A stretch of 28,959 nucleotides of DNA from an uncultured Oscillospiraceae bacterium (GTDB lineage Bacteria; Bacillota_A; Clostridia; Oscillospirales; Oscillospiraceae): the NCBI GenBank assembly GCA_900762245.1, contig CAAFFR010000183.1, forward strand, positions 1-28,959, given 5' to 3'. The notes beneath the pieces were generated by a model that saw only the letters and a list, made by a program, of their open reading frames with translations, was not told the origin of the DNA and searched no databases. Both the position numbers and the translations under genes were made by a program. Below are positions 7,205-14,078 of the stretch, in pieces (within the stretch, counting starts at the first letter, position 1; the number at the start of each line of letters is the position of its first letter).

Positions 7205-8148
7205 TGGTCCTTCTGCTGCAATATACACTGATCTTCGCTTCTGTGCTGATGCTGGTTGCACTGGGCGGCTGCTTCGCGGAGCGCTCCGGTGTCATTAACA
7301 TCGGTCTGGAAGGTATCATGGTCATCGGCGCCCTGGGCGGTGCTCTGGTCATGAAGTTCCTGCCCGTTGCTGTGGGCGCACCTGTCATGGTCATCACCAC
7401 CATTCTGGCAGCGGCTCTGTTTGGCATGCTGTTCAGCCTTCTGCTGGCGGTGGCTGCCATCAGCTTTAAGGCTGACCAGACCATCACCGGTACCGCTATG
7501 AATATGCTGGCCACTGCCGGTGCTACCGTGGCTGTCAAGGCTATGAACACCGCGGCTTCCGGCGGCAACGACGTTTCCTCCGACATTTCCTATGTTCACA
7601 GCAAGGACCTGTTCCTTGTCCGACTGGGAGACTTTGAGTTCAGCTGGTTCATGATGGTGGCTGTCATTTGCCTGGTGGTTTCCTATGTGCTGCTGTATAA
7701 GACCAAATTCGGTCTGCGGCTGCGGGCCTGCGGCGAGCATCCCCAGGCTGCGGACTCCGTGGGCATCAATGTCTACAAGATGCGCTATGCCGGTGTCCTG
7801 ATCTCCGGCCTCCTGGGCGGCCTGGGCGGTATTGTGTATATCACCGCAGGTGTCAGCGTCTGGAAGTTTGAGTACGGCGTTGCCGGCTTCGGCTTCCTGG
7901 CTCTGGCGGTTATGATCTTCGGCTCCTGGCATCCTCTGAAGATCGCGCTGGCTTCCCTGCTGTTCGGCTTCTGCCGTGCTCTGGGCAATGTGTATTCCGG
8001 CTTTGATTTCCTGGCCGCCATGAACATTCCCAGCGTTGTCTATAATATGCTGCCCTATATCATTTCCCTGGTGGTCCTGGCCTTCACCTCCAAGAAGTCC
8101 CGGGCACCCAAGGCAGAGGGCATTCCCTACGACAAGGGAACGAGATAA
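7204..8148 (+). CDS. Nucleoside-type ABC transporter permease 2 (NupQ-like)
   Basis: A 314-residue membrane protein of the same permease family, shorter than its partner as in nupPQ pairs. It carries SGVINIGLEGIMVIGALGG and GTAMNMLATAG. The ATG at 7204 overlaps the upstream stop (TAATG), with GGAGGCGA before it. The two permeases should form a heterodimer with the ATPase. No nucleoside-metabolism gene follows; the operon ends in a palindromic repeat. Confidence 0.9.
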   Translation: MVLLLQYTLIFASVLMLVALGGCFAERSGVINIGLEGIMVIGALGGALVMKFLPVAVGAPVMVITTILAAALFGMLFSLLLAVAAISFKADQTITGTAMNMLATAGATVAVKAMNTAASGGNDVSSDISYVHSKDLFLVRLGDFEFSWFMMVAVICLVVSYVLLYKTKFGLRLRACGEHPQAADSVGINVYKMRYAGVLISGLLGGLGGIVYITAGVSVWKFEYGVAGFGFLALAVMIFGSWHPLKIALASLLFGFCRALGNVYSGFDFLAAMNIPSVVYNMLPYIISLVVLAFTSKKSRAPKAEGIPYDKGTR

Positions 8149-8169
8149 AACCATACCGCAAGAATTGCA

Positions 8170-8293
8170 TGTCATTGCGAGGAGCGCAGCGACGTGGCAA
8201 TCCCCCACAAGTTTGCGATGGTATTGTTTTTTGTCCTGCGCGGACCTATGGAGGGGATTGCCACGCCAGTGTGCGCACTGGCTCGCAATGACA
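8170..8293. repeat. TGTCATTGCGAG palindromic element, copy 1
   Basis: Bounded by TGTCATTGCGAG (8170-8181) and CTCGCAATGACA (8282-8293). An inner stem GTGGCAATCCCC (8194-8205) pairs with 8253-8264, and GCCAGTGTGCGCACTGGC lies next to the right end. It shares the stretch CTGCGCGGACCTATGGAGGG with the copy at 13881-14056. Non-coding. Confidence 0.85.
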
Positions 8294-8337
8294 TGCGTTA
8301 TTCGATAATGGCTAAAGATTTCTTCACAATTCCGTGC

Positions 8338-8366
8338 TTGATTTCCCATGAAAACTTTGCTACACT
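8338..8366 (+). promoter_or_regulatory. Promoter of the rubrerythrin gene
   Basis: TTGATT (8338-8343), 17-bp spacer, TACACT (8361-8366). GAGGAGGA follows shortly before the start codon. Confidence 0.6.
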
Positions 8367-8414
8367 TATTTTATACCCGGGTCCGCCCGGAGGAGAACTG
8401 AGGAGGAAAAACCT

Positions 8415-8954
8415 ATGGCAAACAAGTACGCTGGTACTCAGACCGAGAAGAATCTGGAAGCCGCTTTCGCCGGCGAATCCATGGCAAGAAATAAGTACAC
8501 CTACTACGCATCCAAGGCCAAGAAGGAAGGCTACGAGCAGATCGCAGCACTGTTCCTGAAGACCGCTGATAACGAGAAGGAACACGCCAAGATGTGGTTC
8601 AAGGAGCTGGAGGGCATCGGTGACACTGCCGAGAACCTGCTGCACGCCGCTGAGGGCGAGAACTACGAGTGGACCGATATGTACGCCGGGTTCGCCAAGA
8701 CCGCTGAGGAAGAGGGCTTCAAGAAGCTGGCTGCCAAGTTCCGCCTGGTTGCTGCCATCGAGAAGCACCACGAAGAGCGCTACCGTGCCCTGCTGCAGAA
8801 CGTGGAGACCGCTCAGGTCTTCGAGAAGAGCGAAGTCAAGGTCTGGGAATGCCGTAACTGCGGCCACATCGTGGTCGGCACCAAGGCTCCTAACCTGTGC
8901 CCCGCCTGCGAACACCCCAAGGCTTACTTCGAGCTGCACGAGCAGAACTACTAA
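8415..8954 (+). CDS. Rubrerythrin
   Basis: A 179-residue non-haem iron peroxidase that reduces hydrogen peroxide in anaerobes. Residues 1-135 form the four-helix diiron domain with Glu21 and the ExxH pairs E54/H57 and E116/H119. Residues 141-179 form the rubredoxin-like Fe(Cys)4 domain with Cys146, Cys149, Cys162 and Cys165 (CRNC and CPAC). Length and domain order are standard. AGGAGGA precedes ATG 8415. Monocistronic, with a repeat on each side. Confidence 0.96.
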   Translation: MANKYAGTQTEKNLEAAFAGESMARNKYTYYASKAKKEGYEQIAALFLKTADNEKEHAKMWFKELEGIGDTAENLLHAAEGENYEWTDMYAGFAKTAEEEGFKKLAAKFRLVAAIEKHHEERYRALLQNVETAQVFEKSEVKVWECRNCGHIVVGTKAPNLCPACEHPKAYFELHEQNY

Positions 8955-9003
8955 GAACCCAAAAGGGTCTGTTGAAAAATTCGAAACTATATCGATAGAA
9001 CTG

Positions 9004-9051
9004 GTAGGGGCGATTATCAATCGCCCGCGGGCGCTCAATGAGCGCCCCTAC
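9004..9051. repeat. GTAGGG...CCCTAC palindrome, short copy
   Basis: Bounded by GTAGGGG and CCCCTAC. Two perfect 8-bp hairpins: GGGCGATT loop ATC (9008-9026) and GGGCGCTC loop AAT (9029-9047). A minimal member of a family seen seven times in the window. Confidence 0.85.
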
Positions 9052-9083
9052 GTCCACAGGACATAAACAACTCCAAAATTTTG

Positions 9084-9113
9084 GGGCGTGCTGCATTCGT
9101 TTGCAGCACGCCC
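9084..9113 (-). terminator. Terminator-like hairpin after the MerR gene
   Basis: An 11-bp perfect stem GGGCGTGCTGC/GCAGCACGCCC with an 8-base loop, about 20 bases after the MerR stop. The T stretch on the minus strand is short (TTTT within AAAATTTT). It may also end rubrerythrin transcripts. Confidence 0.6.
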
Positions 9114-9132
9114 TCACTTTATTGACTGCAAT

Positions 9133-9870
9133 TTACACACCCAGATGTTTGCAGTACGCCACAATGGCGTCTCTGGCAAATTCCGCGGTGCCCTTGCCGC
9201 CGGCAGCATCGATGTTTTCCGTCATGGAGCCGCCGCCTGCGTACATTTGGGCCAGCCCCTGCAAAATCTGGGGTGTGCAGGTGTAAAAATGCTCCGTAAA
9301 GTAGCTTTGCAGCTCCTTCACCCAGGCCTGCACCTCGGCAGCTTCCGCAGGCAGCGCTTTCAGCTGTCCCAGCCGGACGAAGAGGTCCATGACGCCCTCG
9401 CCCAAAATCTTTTCCTGCTGCTTGCTGCGGCCCTTTGCCTTTTGGGTGTATTCCTGCCAGGCTTCGGTTTTGCCGTAAAGGGTCTCTGCCTGTGCGCTGT
9501 ATTCGTCGATCTTTTTGGGGTCCCAGTTATCAAATTTCAAGTTCTTCACTCCTGTCATTTTAATTCCGTTGGCAAAGTGGATGCGGTTGCGCAAATGGTC
9601 TGCCTTGGCCTTCAGCAGCTCCACCTGCTTTTCCAGCGTCCGGTTCCGGTCATAATCCGGGGCATCCAGTAGATGCCGGATCTCCTCCAGGGAAAATCCG
9701 ATCTCCCGGTACAGAAGGACCAGGTACAGCCGTTCCAAAGCATTGTCGTCATACAGCCGGTACCCCGCCTCTGTGACCAACGTGGGTTTCAGAAGACCGA
9801 TGGCATCGTAGTGGTGCAGCGTCCGGACGCTGATGTGGGCAAGCTGTGCGATTTCTTTCACGGTTTTCAT
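9133..9870 (-). CDS. MerR-family regulator with TipAS-like effector domain
   Basis: A 245-residue protein. Residues 1-70 are a MerR winged helix (MKTVKEIAQLAHISVRTLHH, then GYRLYDDNALERL). A dimerising coiled helix follows (about 75-110), then a C-terminal all-helical domain like TipAS of TipA-type multidrug sensors (WDPKKIDEYSAQAETLYG to about 240). TipAS domains bind thiopeptides and other hydrophobic drugs. ATG 9870 is chosen over 9876 because AGGAGG then lies seven bases away instead of one. The promoter has the 19-bp spacer typical of MerR targets and overlaps the gene's own leader, so autoregulation is likely. No transporter sits next to it. Confidence 0.9.
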   Translation of the reverse strand: MKTVKEIAQLAHISVRTLHHYDAIGLLKPTLVTEAGYRLYDDNALERLYLVLLYREIGFSLEEIRHLLDAPDYDRNRTLEKQVELLKAKADHLRNRIHFANGIKMTGVKNLKFDNWDPKKIDEYSAQAETLYGKTEAWQEYTQKAKGRSKQQEKILGEGVMDLFVRLGQLKALPAEAAEVQAWVKELQSYFTEHFYTCTPQILQGLAQMYAGGGSMTENIDAAGGKGTAEFARDAIVAYCKHLGV

Positions 9871-9893
9871 GGGCATTCCTCCTGTCTGATACC

Positions 9894-9924
9894 AGTATAA
9901 GCCATGACGTAAGGGGAGAGTCAA
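9894..9924 (-). promoter_or_regulatory. MerR-type promoter with 19-bp spacer
   Basis: On the minus strand, TTGACT (9919-9924) and TATACT (9894-9899) are 19 bp apart, two more than optimal. MerR activators rescue such promoters by twisting the DNA. The spacer starts CTCCCCTTACGT, resembling a MerR half-site. This implies that the TipAS-type regulator activates its own gene. Confidence 0.75.
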
Positions 9925-9972
9925 GAGGAAATTTGACTTTTTTCCGGGATATGGTATAGTTATGGATACTTC

Positions 9973-10108
9973 GTAGGGGAGGGTCTTGCCCCTCCCGCCC
10001 AAATTGCGTAGCAATTTGGGTTTCCCGAAGGGAAACAATCAATTTATCGCCTGCGGCGATGTCATTTTGCGCAACAAAATGACCGGGAGGGGCAAGCCCC
10101 TCCCCTAC
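9973..10108. repeat. GTAGGG...CCCTAC palindromic element with four inner hairpins
   Basis: The outer arms GTAGGGGAGGG and CCCCTCCCCTAC pair, with a further GGGAGGGGCAAG/CTTGCCCCTCCC pairing. Inside lie CCCAAATTGC loop GTA (9998-10020), TTTCCC loop GAA (10021-10035), ATCGCC loop TGC (10046-10060) and CATTTTG/CAAAATG (10063-10081). Three of the four loops are exactly three bases. Non-coding. Confidence 0.9.
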
Positions 10109-10137
10109 AAAGGATTATGGATATTGAGGTACCATCC

Positions 10138-10905
10138 ATGAAAATCACCACCCTGATGGAAAATACGGCCTGCTCGCCGGAATTTTTCTGCGAGCACGGG
10201 CTGAGCTTATATATAGAAACCGGAAACAGCAAAATTCTCTTTGACGCAGGGCAGTCCGGGGCCTTTGCGGAAAACGCGGCGAAGCTGGGCATTGACCTGG
10301 GTCAGGTGGATGCCTTTGTGCTGTCCCACGGCCACTATGACCACGGCGGCGGTCTGCCCCGGTTTCTGGAGGAAAATAAAAAAGCGAAGATTTATGTCAA
10401 CCAATTCGCCTTTGAACCCCACTTTAACGGCAGGGAAAAATACATCGGCCTGCAAAAAGAACTGGAAGAAAATCCCCGCATCATTGCCGTAAAAGAGGAA
10501 ATTTCCATCGCCCCGGGCCTCACCCTCCACACGCTGCCGCTGCCTCCTGTGGACAGCGCGGGGCTGACGGTGCTGAGAAACGATACCTTCCAGCCGGAGG
10601 ACTTTCGCCACGAGCAATACCTGCTGGTGGAAGAGGAGGGAAAACGTATCCTCTTCAGCGGCTGTTCCCATAAGGGCATTTTGCAGATCGTGGAGCATTT
10701 CCGGCCCGATATCCTGGTCGGCGGCTTCCATTTTCTGAAAATCCAGGAGGAAAGCTGGCTGAAACAGGCAGCGGAAACCCTTTTGCGTTACCCCACCACC
10801 TATTATACCGGCCATTGCACCGGTGAAGGACAGTTTGCCGTCATGAAAAAGATCATGGGTGAACGCCTTCATTATTTGTCCGCAGGCACCCAAGTGACTG
10901 TGTAG
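10138..10905 (+). CDS. MBL-fold metallo-hydrolase (COG1237-like)
   Basis: A 255-residue metallo-beta-lactamase-fold protein. The binuclear metal motif SHGHYDHGGG has His64, His66, Asp68 and His69. GCSHKGI, GGFHFL and TGHCTGEGQF follow in family order. It resembles the group annotated as 7,8-dihydropterin-6-methyl-4-(beta-D-ribofuranosyl)aminobenzene-5'-phosphate synthase-like; the true substrate is unknown. ATG 10138 is preferred (GAGGT seven bases upstream, and the family starts MKITTLMEN) over ATG 10117, whose spacing is poor. The stop codon TAG lies inside the end of a GTAGGG repeat (10902-11032), so the repeat appears to have inserted right at the gene end. Confidence 0.88.
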   Translation: MKITTLMENTACSPEFFCEHGLSLYIETGNSKILFDAGQSGAFAENAAKLGIDLGQVDAFVLSHGHYDHGGGLPRFLEENKKAKIYVNQFAFEPHFNGREKYIGLQKELEENPRIIAVKEEISIAPGLTLHTLPLPPVDSAGLTVLRNDTFQPEDFRHEQYLLVEEEGKRILFSGCSHKGILQIVEHFRPDILVGGFHFLKIQEESWLKQAAETLLRYPTTYYTGHCTGEGQFAVMKKIMGERLHYLSAGTQVTV

Positions 10906-11032
10906 GGGGCGGATATAATGCCGCATCGAGTGAACGCTTACCCAGCGCGCAAGGCAATCATCGACAGGAGATACCACGCAACCAAACACCCAATTGCCGG
11001 TAGTGCCCGGCGCGGATATATCCGCGCCCTAC
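10902..11032. repeat. GTAGGG...CCCTAC element overlapping the MBL stop codon
   Basis: Starts GTAGGGGGCGGATATA and ends with the 20-bp perfect palindrome GGCGCGGATATATCCGCGCC (11009-11028) plus CTAC. The first TAG is the stop codon of the gene at 10138-10905. The middle is less structured than in the other copies. Confidence 0.8.
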
Positions 11033-11079
11033 AGGAACGGACAAAAAAATAACGCCCCTTTCGGGACGAAAGCAAATAT

Positions 11080-11390
11080 GTAACGAACTGGGCTGCCCAC
11101 CCATTGGCGCTGGATGACGGACCAGAAAACAGTCTCGCATTGTCAGCGGGGACTCCCCGCAAAAAATACCCCACCTGGGATTCCGAAAGGGTACCGAACC
11201 GGGCCACCCACCCATTGGCGTTGGACGACAGACCAGAAAACAGTCTCGCATTGTCAGCGGGACTCCCCGCAAAAAAATACCCCACCCGGGATTCCGAAAG
11301 GGTACCGAACCGGGCTGCCCACCCATTGGCGTTGGACGACAGACCAGAAAACAGTCTCGCATTGTCAGCGGCGACTCGCCGCAAAAAGAA
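11080..11390. repeat. Tandem repeat, 111-bp unit, about 2.8 copies
   Basis: Unit starts at 11101, 11212 and 11323 (each CCATTGGCG) give an exact 111-bp period. The copies differ at only a few positions, and a short extra piece precedes the first. Each unit holds GCATTGTCAGCGGSGACTC and ATTCCGAAAGGGTACCGAA. Because 111 is 37 codons, several frames on both strands stay open (for example minus 10958-11542). These are repeat translations; I call no gene. Too long and without spacers to be a CRISPR array. Confidence 0.9.
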
Positions 11391-11642
11391 GTGACCCCTG
11401 GCTGCCAGATCTTGTGATCGATCCGTTTGATGCAGGCAAGGGTCACTTCACTATACTCTTGATATCTAACATCTTTGGTTAACCTCTCTTTCTGCAGATT
11501 AGACAGTTTTTTCTGTATTTTTTGAATTGCTTCCGTTTTCAATTCCTTTATTATGGTTTCAGAGGAAATTTATTTTATCGGAAGAGATGGAAAAAACTGT
11601 CTTCGATTCCTTTTTTTCATTAGGAATCTGGGTGAATTAGAT
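11388..11642 (-). other. AT-rich stretch with a possible gene remnant
   Basis: AT-rich compared with both sides. On the minus strand a promoter-like TATTATATAA (about 11665-11675) and an AAAGAGGTGAT site lead to ATGATCTAA, a two-codon ORF. Beyond it, two frames hold protein-like text broken by stops: IPNEKKESKTVFSISSDK, then after a frame change KTEAIQKIQKKLSNLQKERL, KDVRYQEYSEVTLACIKR and IDHKIWQ, running into the tandem repeat. Inverted arms GAAGTGACCC (11389-11398) and GGGTCACTTC (11440-11449) bracket the junction. It could be a decayed small gene cut by the repeat; the family is not recognised. Confidence 0.2.
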
Positions 11643-11771
11643 CATTGGTATCACCTCTTTGTATTTATATAATAGCACAGCTTTGAAAAAATACAAGTTG
11701 GGATGTTGTATAAAATTGCCTATTTTCCTTTTTGCAAAGTGCAGAAATTAGTGATTTTGACAAAGTTACAG

Positions 11772-11800
11772 TTGACAATTTGACGCAGCTGTGGTATGAT
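11772..11800 (+). promoter_or_regulatory. Promoter of the alpha/beta hydrolase gene
   Basis: TTGACA (11772-11777), 17-bp spacer, TATGAT (11795-11800). Confidence 0.85.
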
Positions 11801-11810
11801 GAATATGTTG

Positions 11811-11836
11811 GGGCGGCTATAAGCAGCCCTGTTTTT
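11811..11836 (+). terminator. Attenuator-like hairpin in the leader of the hydrolase gene
   Basis: GGGCGGCT and AGCAGCCC form a stem with one mismatch and a 3-base loop, followed by TGTTTTTT, between the promoter and the ribosome site. It may terminate early and regulate the gene, but it is too short to be certain. Confidence 0.4.
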
Positions 11837-11859
11837 TGCTAGAGAAATGAGGTGCCGGT

Positions 11860-12663
11860 ATGTTTTGGAATGCCAGAAACGGCGTGATCAATTTCCGCGA
11901 TACCACCATGGACTGCATCCGCTTCGGCAGCGGAGAAAAAATATTGGTGATGCTCCCCGGCCTTGGAGACGGCCTGCGGACCACCAAAGGCACCGCCATC
12001 CCCGTGGCTGCCATGTACCGCATGTTCGCAAAGGATTTCACCGTCTATCTGTTCAGCCGGAAAAATGAGATCCCCGAGGGTTATACTACCCGGGATATGG
12101 CGAAGGACCTCATGCTGGCCATGAAGGCCCTGGGCATCCATAAGGCACACATCTTCGGCGTGTCCATGGGCGGCATGATCGCCCAGCACTTTGCGGCAGA
12201 TTACCCGGAAATGGTGGAGAAGCTGGTGCTTGCCGTCACCTGTTCCCGGCCCAATCCCATTCTCATCGGCGCGGTGATGGAGTGGATGGACCAGGCCAGA
12301 CAGGGCGACCACAGGGCCCTGATGGACAGCAATATGCAGAAGATCTATACCGACGGCTACTACCGCCGCAACAAGTGGACCATCCCTCTGGTGAGTAAGA
12401 TCACCAGGCCCAAAAGCTATGACCGCTTCCTGCGGCAGGCGGAAAGCTGCCTGACCCACTATTCCCACCACCGCCTTGCCGAAATTACCGCCCCCACCCT
12501 GGTCATCGGCGGTGAAGAAGACCGCTGCCTTGGTGGCGATGCCTCCCGGGAACTGGCAGAGCGGATTCCCAATGCGGTCCTGAAGATGTACCCCGGACAG
12601 GGCCACGGACTGTATGAGGAAGCCAAGGATTTTAATACCACAATCCTGACCTTCCTCCGGTAA
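11860..12663 (+). CDS. Alpha/beta hydrolase
   Basis: A 267-residue alpha/beta-hydrolase-fold enzyme with a complete catalytic triad: Ser102 in GVSMGG, Asp221 in GGEEDRCLGG and His249 in GQGHGLYEE. The oxyanion strand reads LPGLGDG. The cap region (about 125-200) is helical. No signal peptide, so cytosolic. GAGGTG lies five bases before ATG 11860. A lipoprotein gene follows 30 bases later, probably cotranscribed. Substrate unknown. Confidence 0.9.
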   Translation: MFWNARNGVINFRDTTMDCIRFGSGEKILVMLPGLGDGLRTTKGTAIPVAAMYRMFAKDFTVYLFSRKNEIPEGYTTRDMAKDLMLAMKALGIHKAHIFGVSMGGMIAQHFAADYPEMVEKLVLAVTCSRPNPILIGAVMEWMDQARQGDHRALMDSNMQKIYTDGYYRRNKWTIPLVSKITRPKSYDRFLRQAESCLTHYSHHRLAEITAPTLVIGGEEDRCLGGDASRELAERIPNAVLKMYPGQGHGLYEEAKDFNTTILTFLR

Positions 12664-12693
12664 CCCCAATTTTTATGGATAAGGAGACACATT

Positions 12694-12948
12694 ATGAAAA
12701 AACTGATCGCACTTTTGCTGGTAGTGATTCTGGCATTGACCGTTATGCTTCTCGCCGGCTGCAACAAGCAGCTGGTGGACCTGACCTACTCCTATGAGTA
12801 TGCCATCATCGGCCTGCCCAACGGCGAGACCGTGGAGGGTAAGGTCAGCAGCTGGACCGACTTTGAAGACGGTGACCAGCTCCAGGTCCGCATCGACGGC
12901 AAGACCTACCTGGTCCACAGCTCCAATGTGGTGCTGATCTCCAACTAA
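12694..12948 (+). CDS. Small lipoprotein
   Basis: An 84-residue protein with a lipoprotein signal: MKK, a hydrophobic core (LIALLLVVILALTVM) and the lipobox LLAGC, with Cys24 as the likely lipidation site. The mature 61 residues are beta-rich (TVEGKVSSWTDFEDGDQLQV) with no family I recognise. AAGGAG precedes the ATG. It probably shares an mRNA with the hydrolase upstream, which ends at a palindrome. Confidence 0.85.
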   Translation: MKKLIALLLVVILALTVMLLAGCNKQLVDLTYSYEYAIIGLPNGETVEGKVSSWTDFEDGDQLQVRIDGKTYLVHSSNVVLISN

Positions 12949-12954
12949 AACAAC

Positions 12955-12980
12955 GCAGGGCGCGGATATCCGCGCCCTGC
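12955..12980. terminator. 26-bp perfect palindrome, terminator-like
   Basis: GCAGGGCGCGGAT is followed by its exact complement, then AGTATTTTTG. It sits seven bases after the lipoprotein stop. The core GGGCGCGGATAT also occurs in the repeats at 10902-11032 and, in a diverged form, at 27273-27300. It may therefore be a repeat used as a terminator. Confidence 0.65.
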
Positions 12981-13000
12981 AGTATTTTTGCGAAAAATAG

Positions 13001-13029
13001 TTGAAAAAGAAACGGTTTTCTGATACGAT
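13001..13029 (+). promoter_or_regulatory. Promoter of the second hydrolase-fold gene
   Basis: TTGAAA (13001-13006), 17-bp spacer, TACGAT (13024-13029). Confidence 0.7.
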
Positions 13030-13066
13030 AGCCCCATAAAAATATTCTGTCGGACGGGTGATAGAT

Positions 13067-13843
13067 ATGGAGAAAACCTTCCTGATTTCTGAAGGCCCCC
13101 TGCGTATTTTGTGCAAGCACAATGAACCGGATTATGGCGAGATCCGCCGGATTGTGCTGGGTGTCCATGGCTTGGGCGGGAGCACCAACGATGATATTAA
13201 GGCTGGTATCGCGGAGGAATTGGAGTTTTTCAGTTCTGCTGTGTTCCGCTTTGACTTCCCTGCCCATGGCGAAAGTCCTCTGGACAGCAGCGGCCTGAAC
13301 CTGTCCAACTGCAGAAATTCTCTGCTGGCGGTGGCCCGGTACGCCCGGGAGACCTACCCGGAGGTGGAGGACCTGTGCATTTTCGCCTCCGGCTTCGGTG
13401 CCTACATCACCCTGATCTGCCTGGAGGAACTGATGGAAATGCCCGGCAGGGTAAAGCTGGTGGTCCAGACCCCCTCTGTGCGGGTCCATGAGACGGTGCT
13501 TGCCATGAAGGGCATGAGCGAGCCGACCCTGGCGGCAATGGAATCCATGACCTTCCGGGCAGACCGTCCCTTTGACATCAGCTATGCCTTCTATCAGGAG
13601 CTGCGGGAAAACGTTGCCCTGACCACCTACCCCATCCCCATGCTGATCCTCCATGGAGAAGAGGATGTCTACATCCGCATGGAAGATATCCAGCATTTCC
13701 GCCGCATCAATGACCTGGCGAAGCTGGTCATCATCCCCGGCACCAGCCACCGCTTTCTGGAAGACGGCGCCTGGGATATGGTCCTGGATCTGACCCGGGA
13801 CTGGTTCGAGTTCGAACAGGTTCTGGTAACGGATTGGGAATAA
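13067..13843 (+). CDS. Alpha/beta-hydrolase-fold protein lacking the Ser nucleophile
   Basis: A 258-residue alpha/beta-hydrolase-fold protein. Conserved parts are the oxyanion loop GVHGLGGS, the FDFPAHGES segment, the acid Asp190 in LHGEEDVY and His218 in PGTSHRF. At the nucleophile elbow the sequence is FASGFGAY, so the position that should be Ser (GxSxG) is Gly99; Ser98 is one place off. Either it is not a classic serine hydrolase, or it uses another residue. ATG 13067 is chosen over GTG 13058 for the GGGTGAT site. Single gene with its own promoter, followed by a TGTCATTGCGAG element. Confidence 0.8.
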   Translation: MEKTFLISEGPLRILCKHNEPDYGEIRRIVLGVHGLGGSTNDDIKAGIAEELEFFSSAVFRFDFPAHGESPLDSSGLNLSNCRNSLLAVARYARETYPEVEDLCIFASGFGAYITLICLEELMEMPGRVKLVVQTPSVRVHETVLAMKGMSEPTLAAMESMTFRADRPFDISYAFYQELRENVALTTYPIPMLILHGEEDVYIRMEDIQHFRRINDLAKLVIIPGTSHRFLEDGAWDMVLDLTRDWFEFEQVLVTDWE

Positions 13844-13880
13844 TTGGGCATTTATCTATTGTACACGCCACAATAACGCA

Positions 13881-14056
13881 TGTCATTGCGAGCCAGTGCG
13901 CACACTGGCGTGGGACCGAAGGGAATGCCTGTGGTGCAATCCCCCGCAAGTTTCTGGCAGCGATCGTTTTAGGGTTCTGCGCGGACCTATGGAGGGGATT
14001 GCACCACAGGCATTCCCTTCGGTCCCACGTCGGGCTTCGCCCTCCTCGCAATGACA
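13881..14056. repeat. TGTCATTGCGAG palindromic element, copy 2
   Basis: Ends are TGTCATTGCGAG (13881-13892) and CTCGCAATGACA (14045-14056). A long inner stem starts GTGGGACCGAAGGGAATGCC and pairs near-perfectly with 13993-14028. GCCAGTGCGCACACTGGC adjoins the left end and GGGC loop TTC GCCC lies near the right. Relative to copy 1 the end modules are swapped. Confidence 0.88.
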
Positions 14057-14078
14057 TTTTCTTTTGGGAGGTTTCTTA

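Noticed and set aside
5822..7261. 479-codon minus-strand frame opposite the first permease
   Set aside because: Shadow frame; low-complexity Gly/Asp/His text typical of the antisense of GC-rich genes.
8149..8349. Coding extension with ASQCAHWRGNPLHRSAQ-like text on minus
   Set aside because: It is the translation of the TGTCATTGCGAG element, also seen at 13883-14170.
11080..11390. CRISPR array
   Set aside because: Units are 111 bp, head to tail, with no unique spacers and no cas genes.
10958..11542. 194-codon minus-strand frame with repeated RDCFLVCRPTPMGG
   Set aside because: It is the translation of the 111-bp tandem repeat; a parallel frame with a different repeat protein is equally open.
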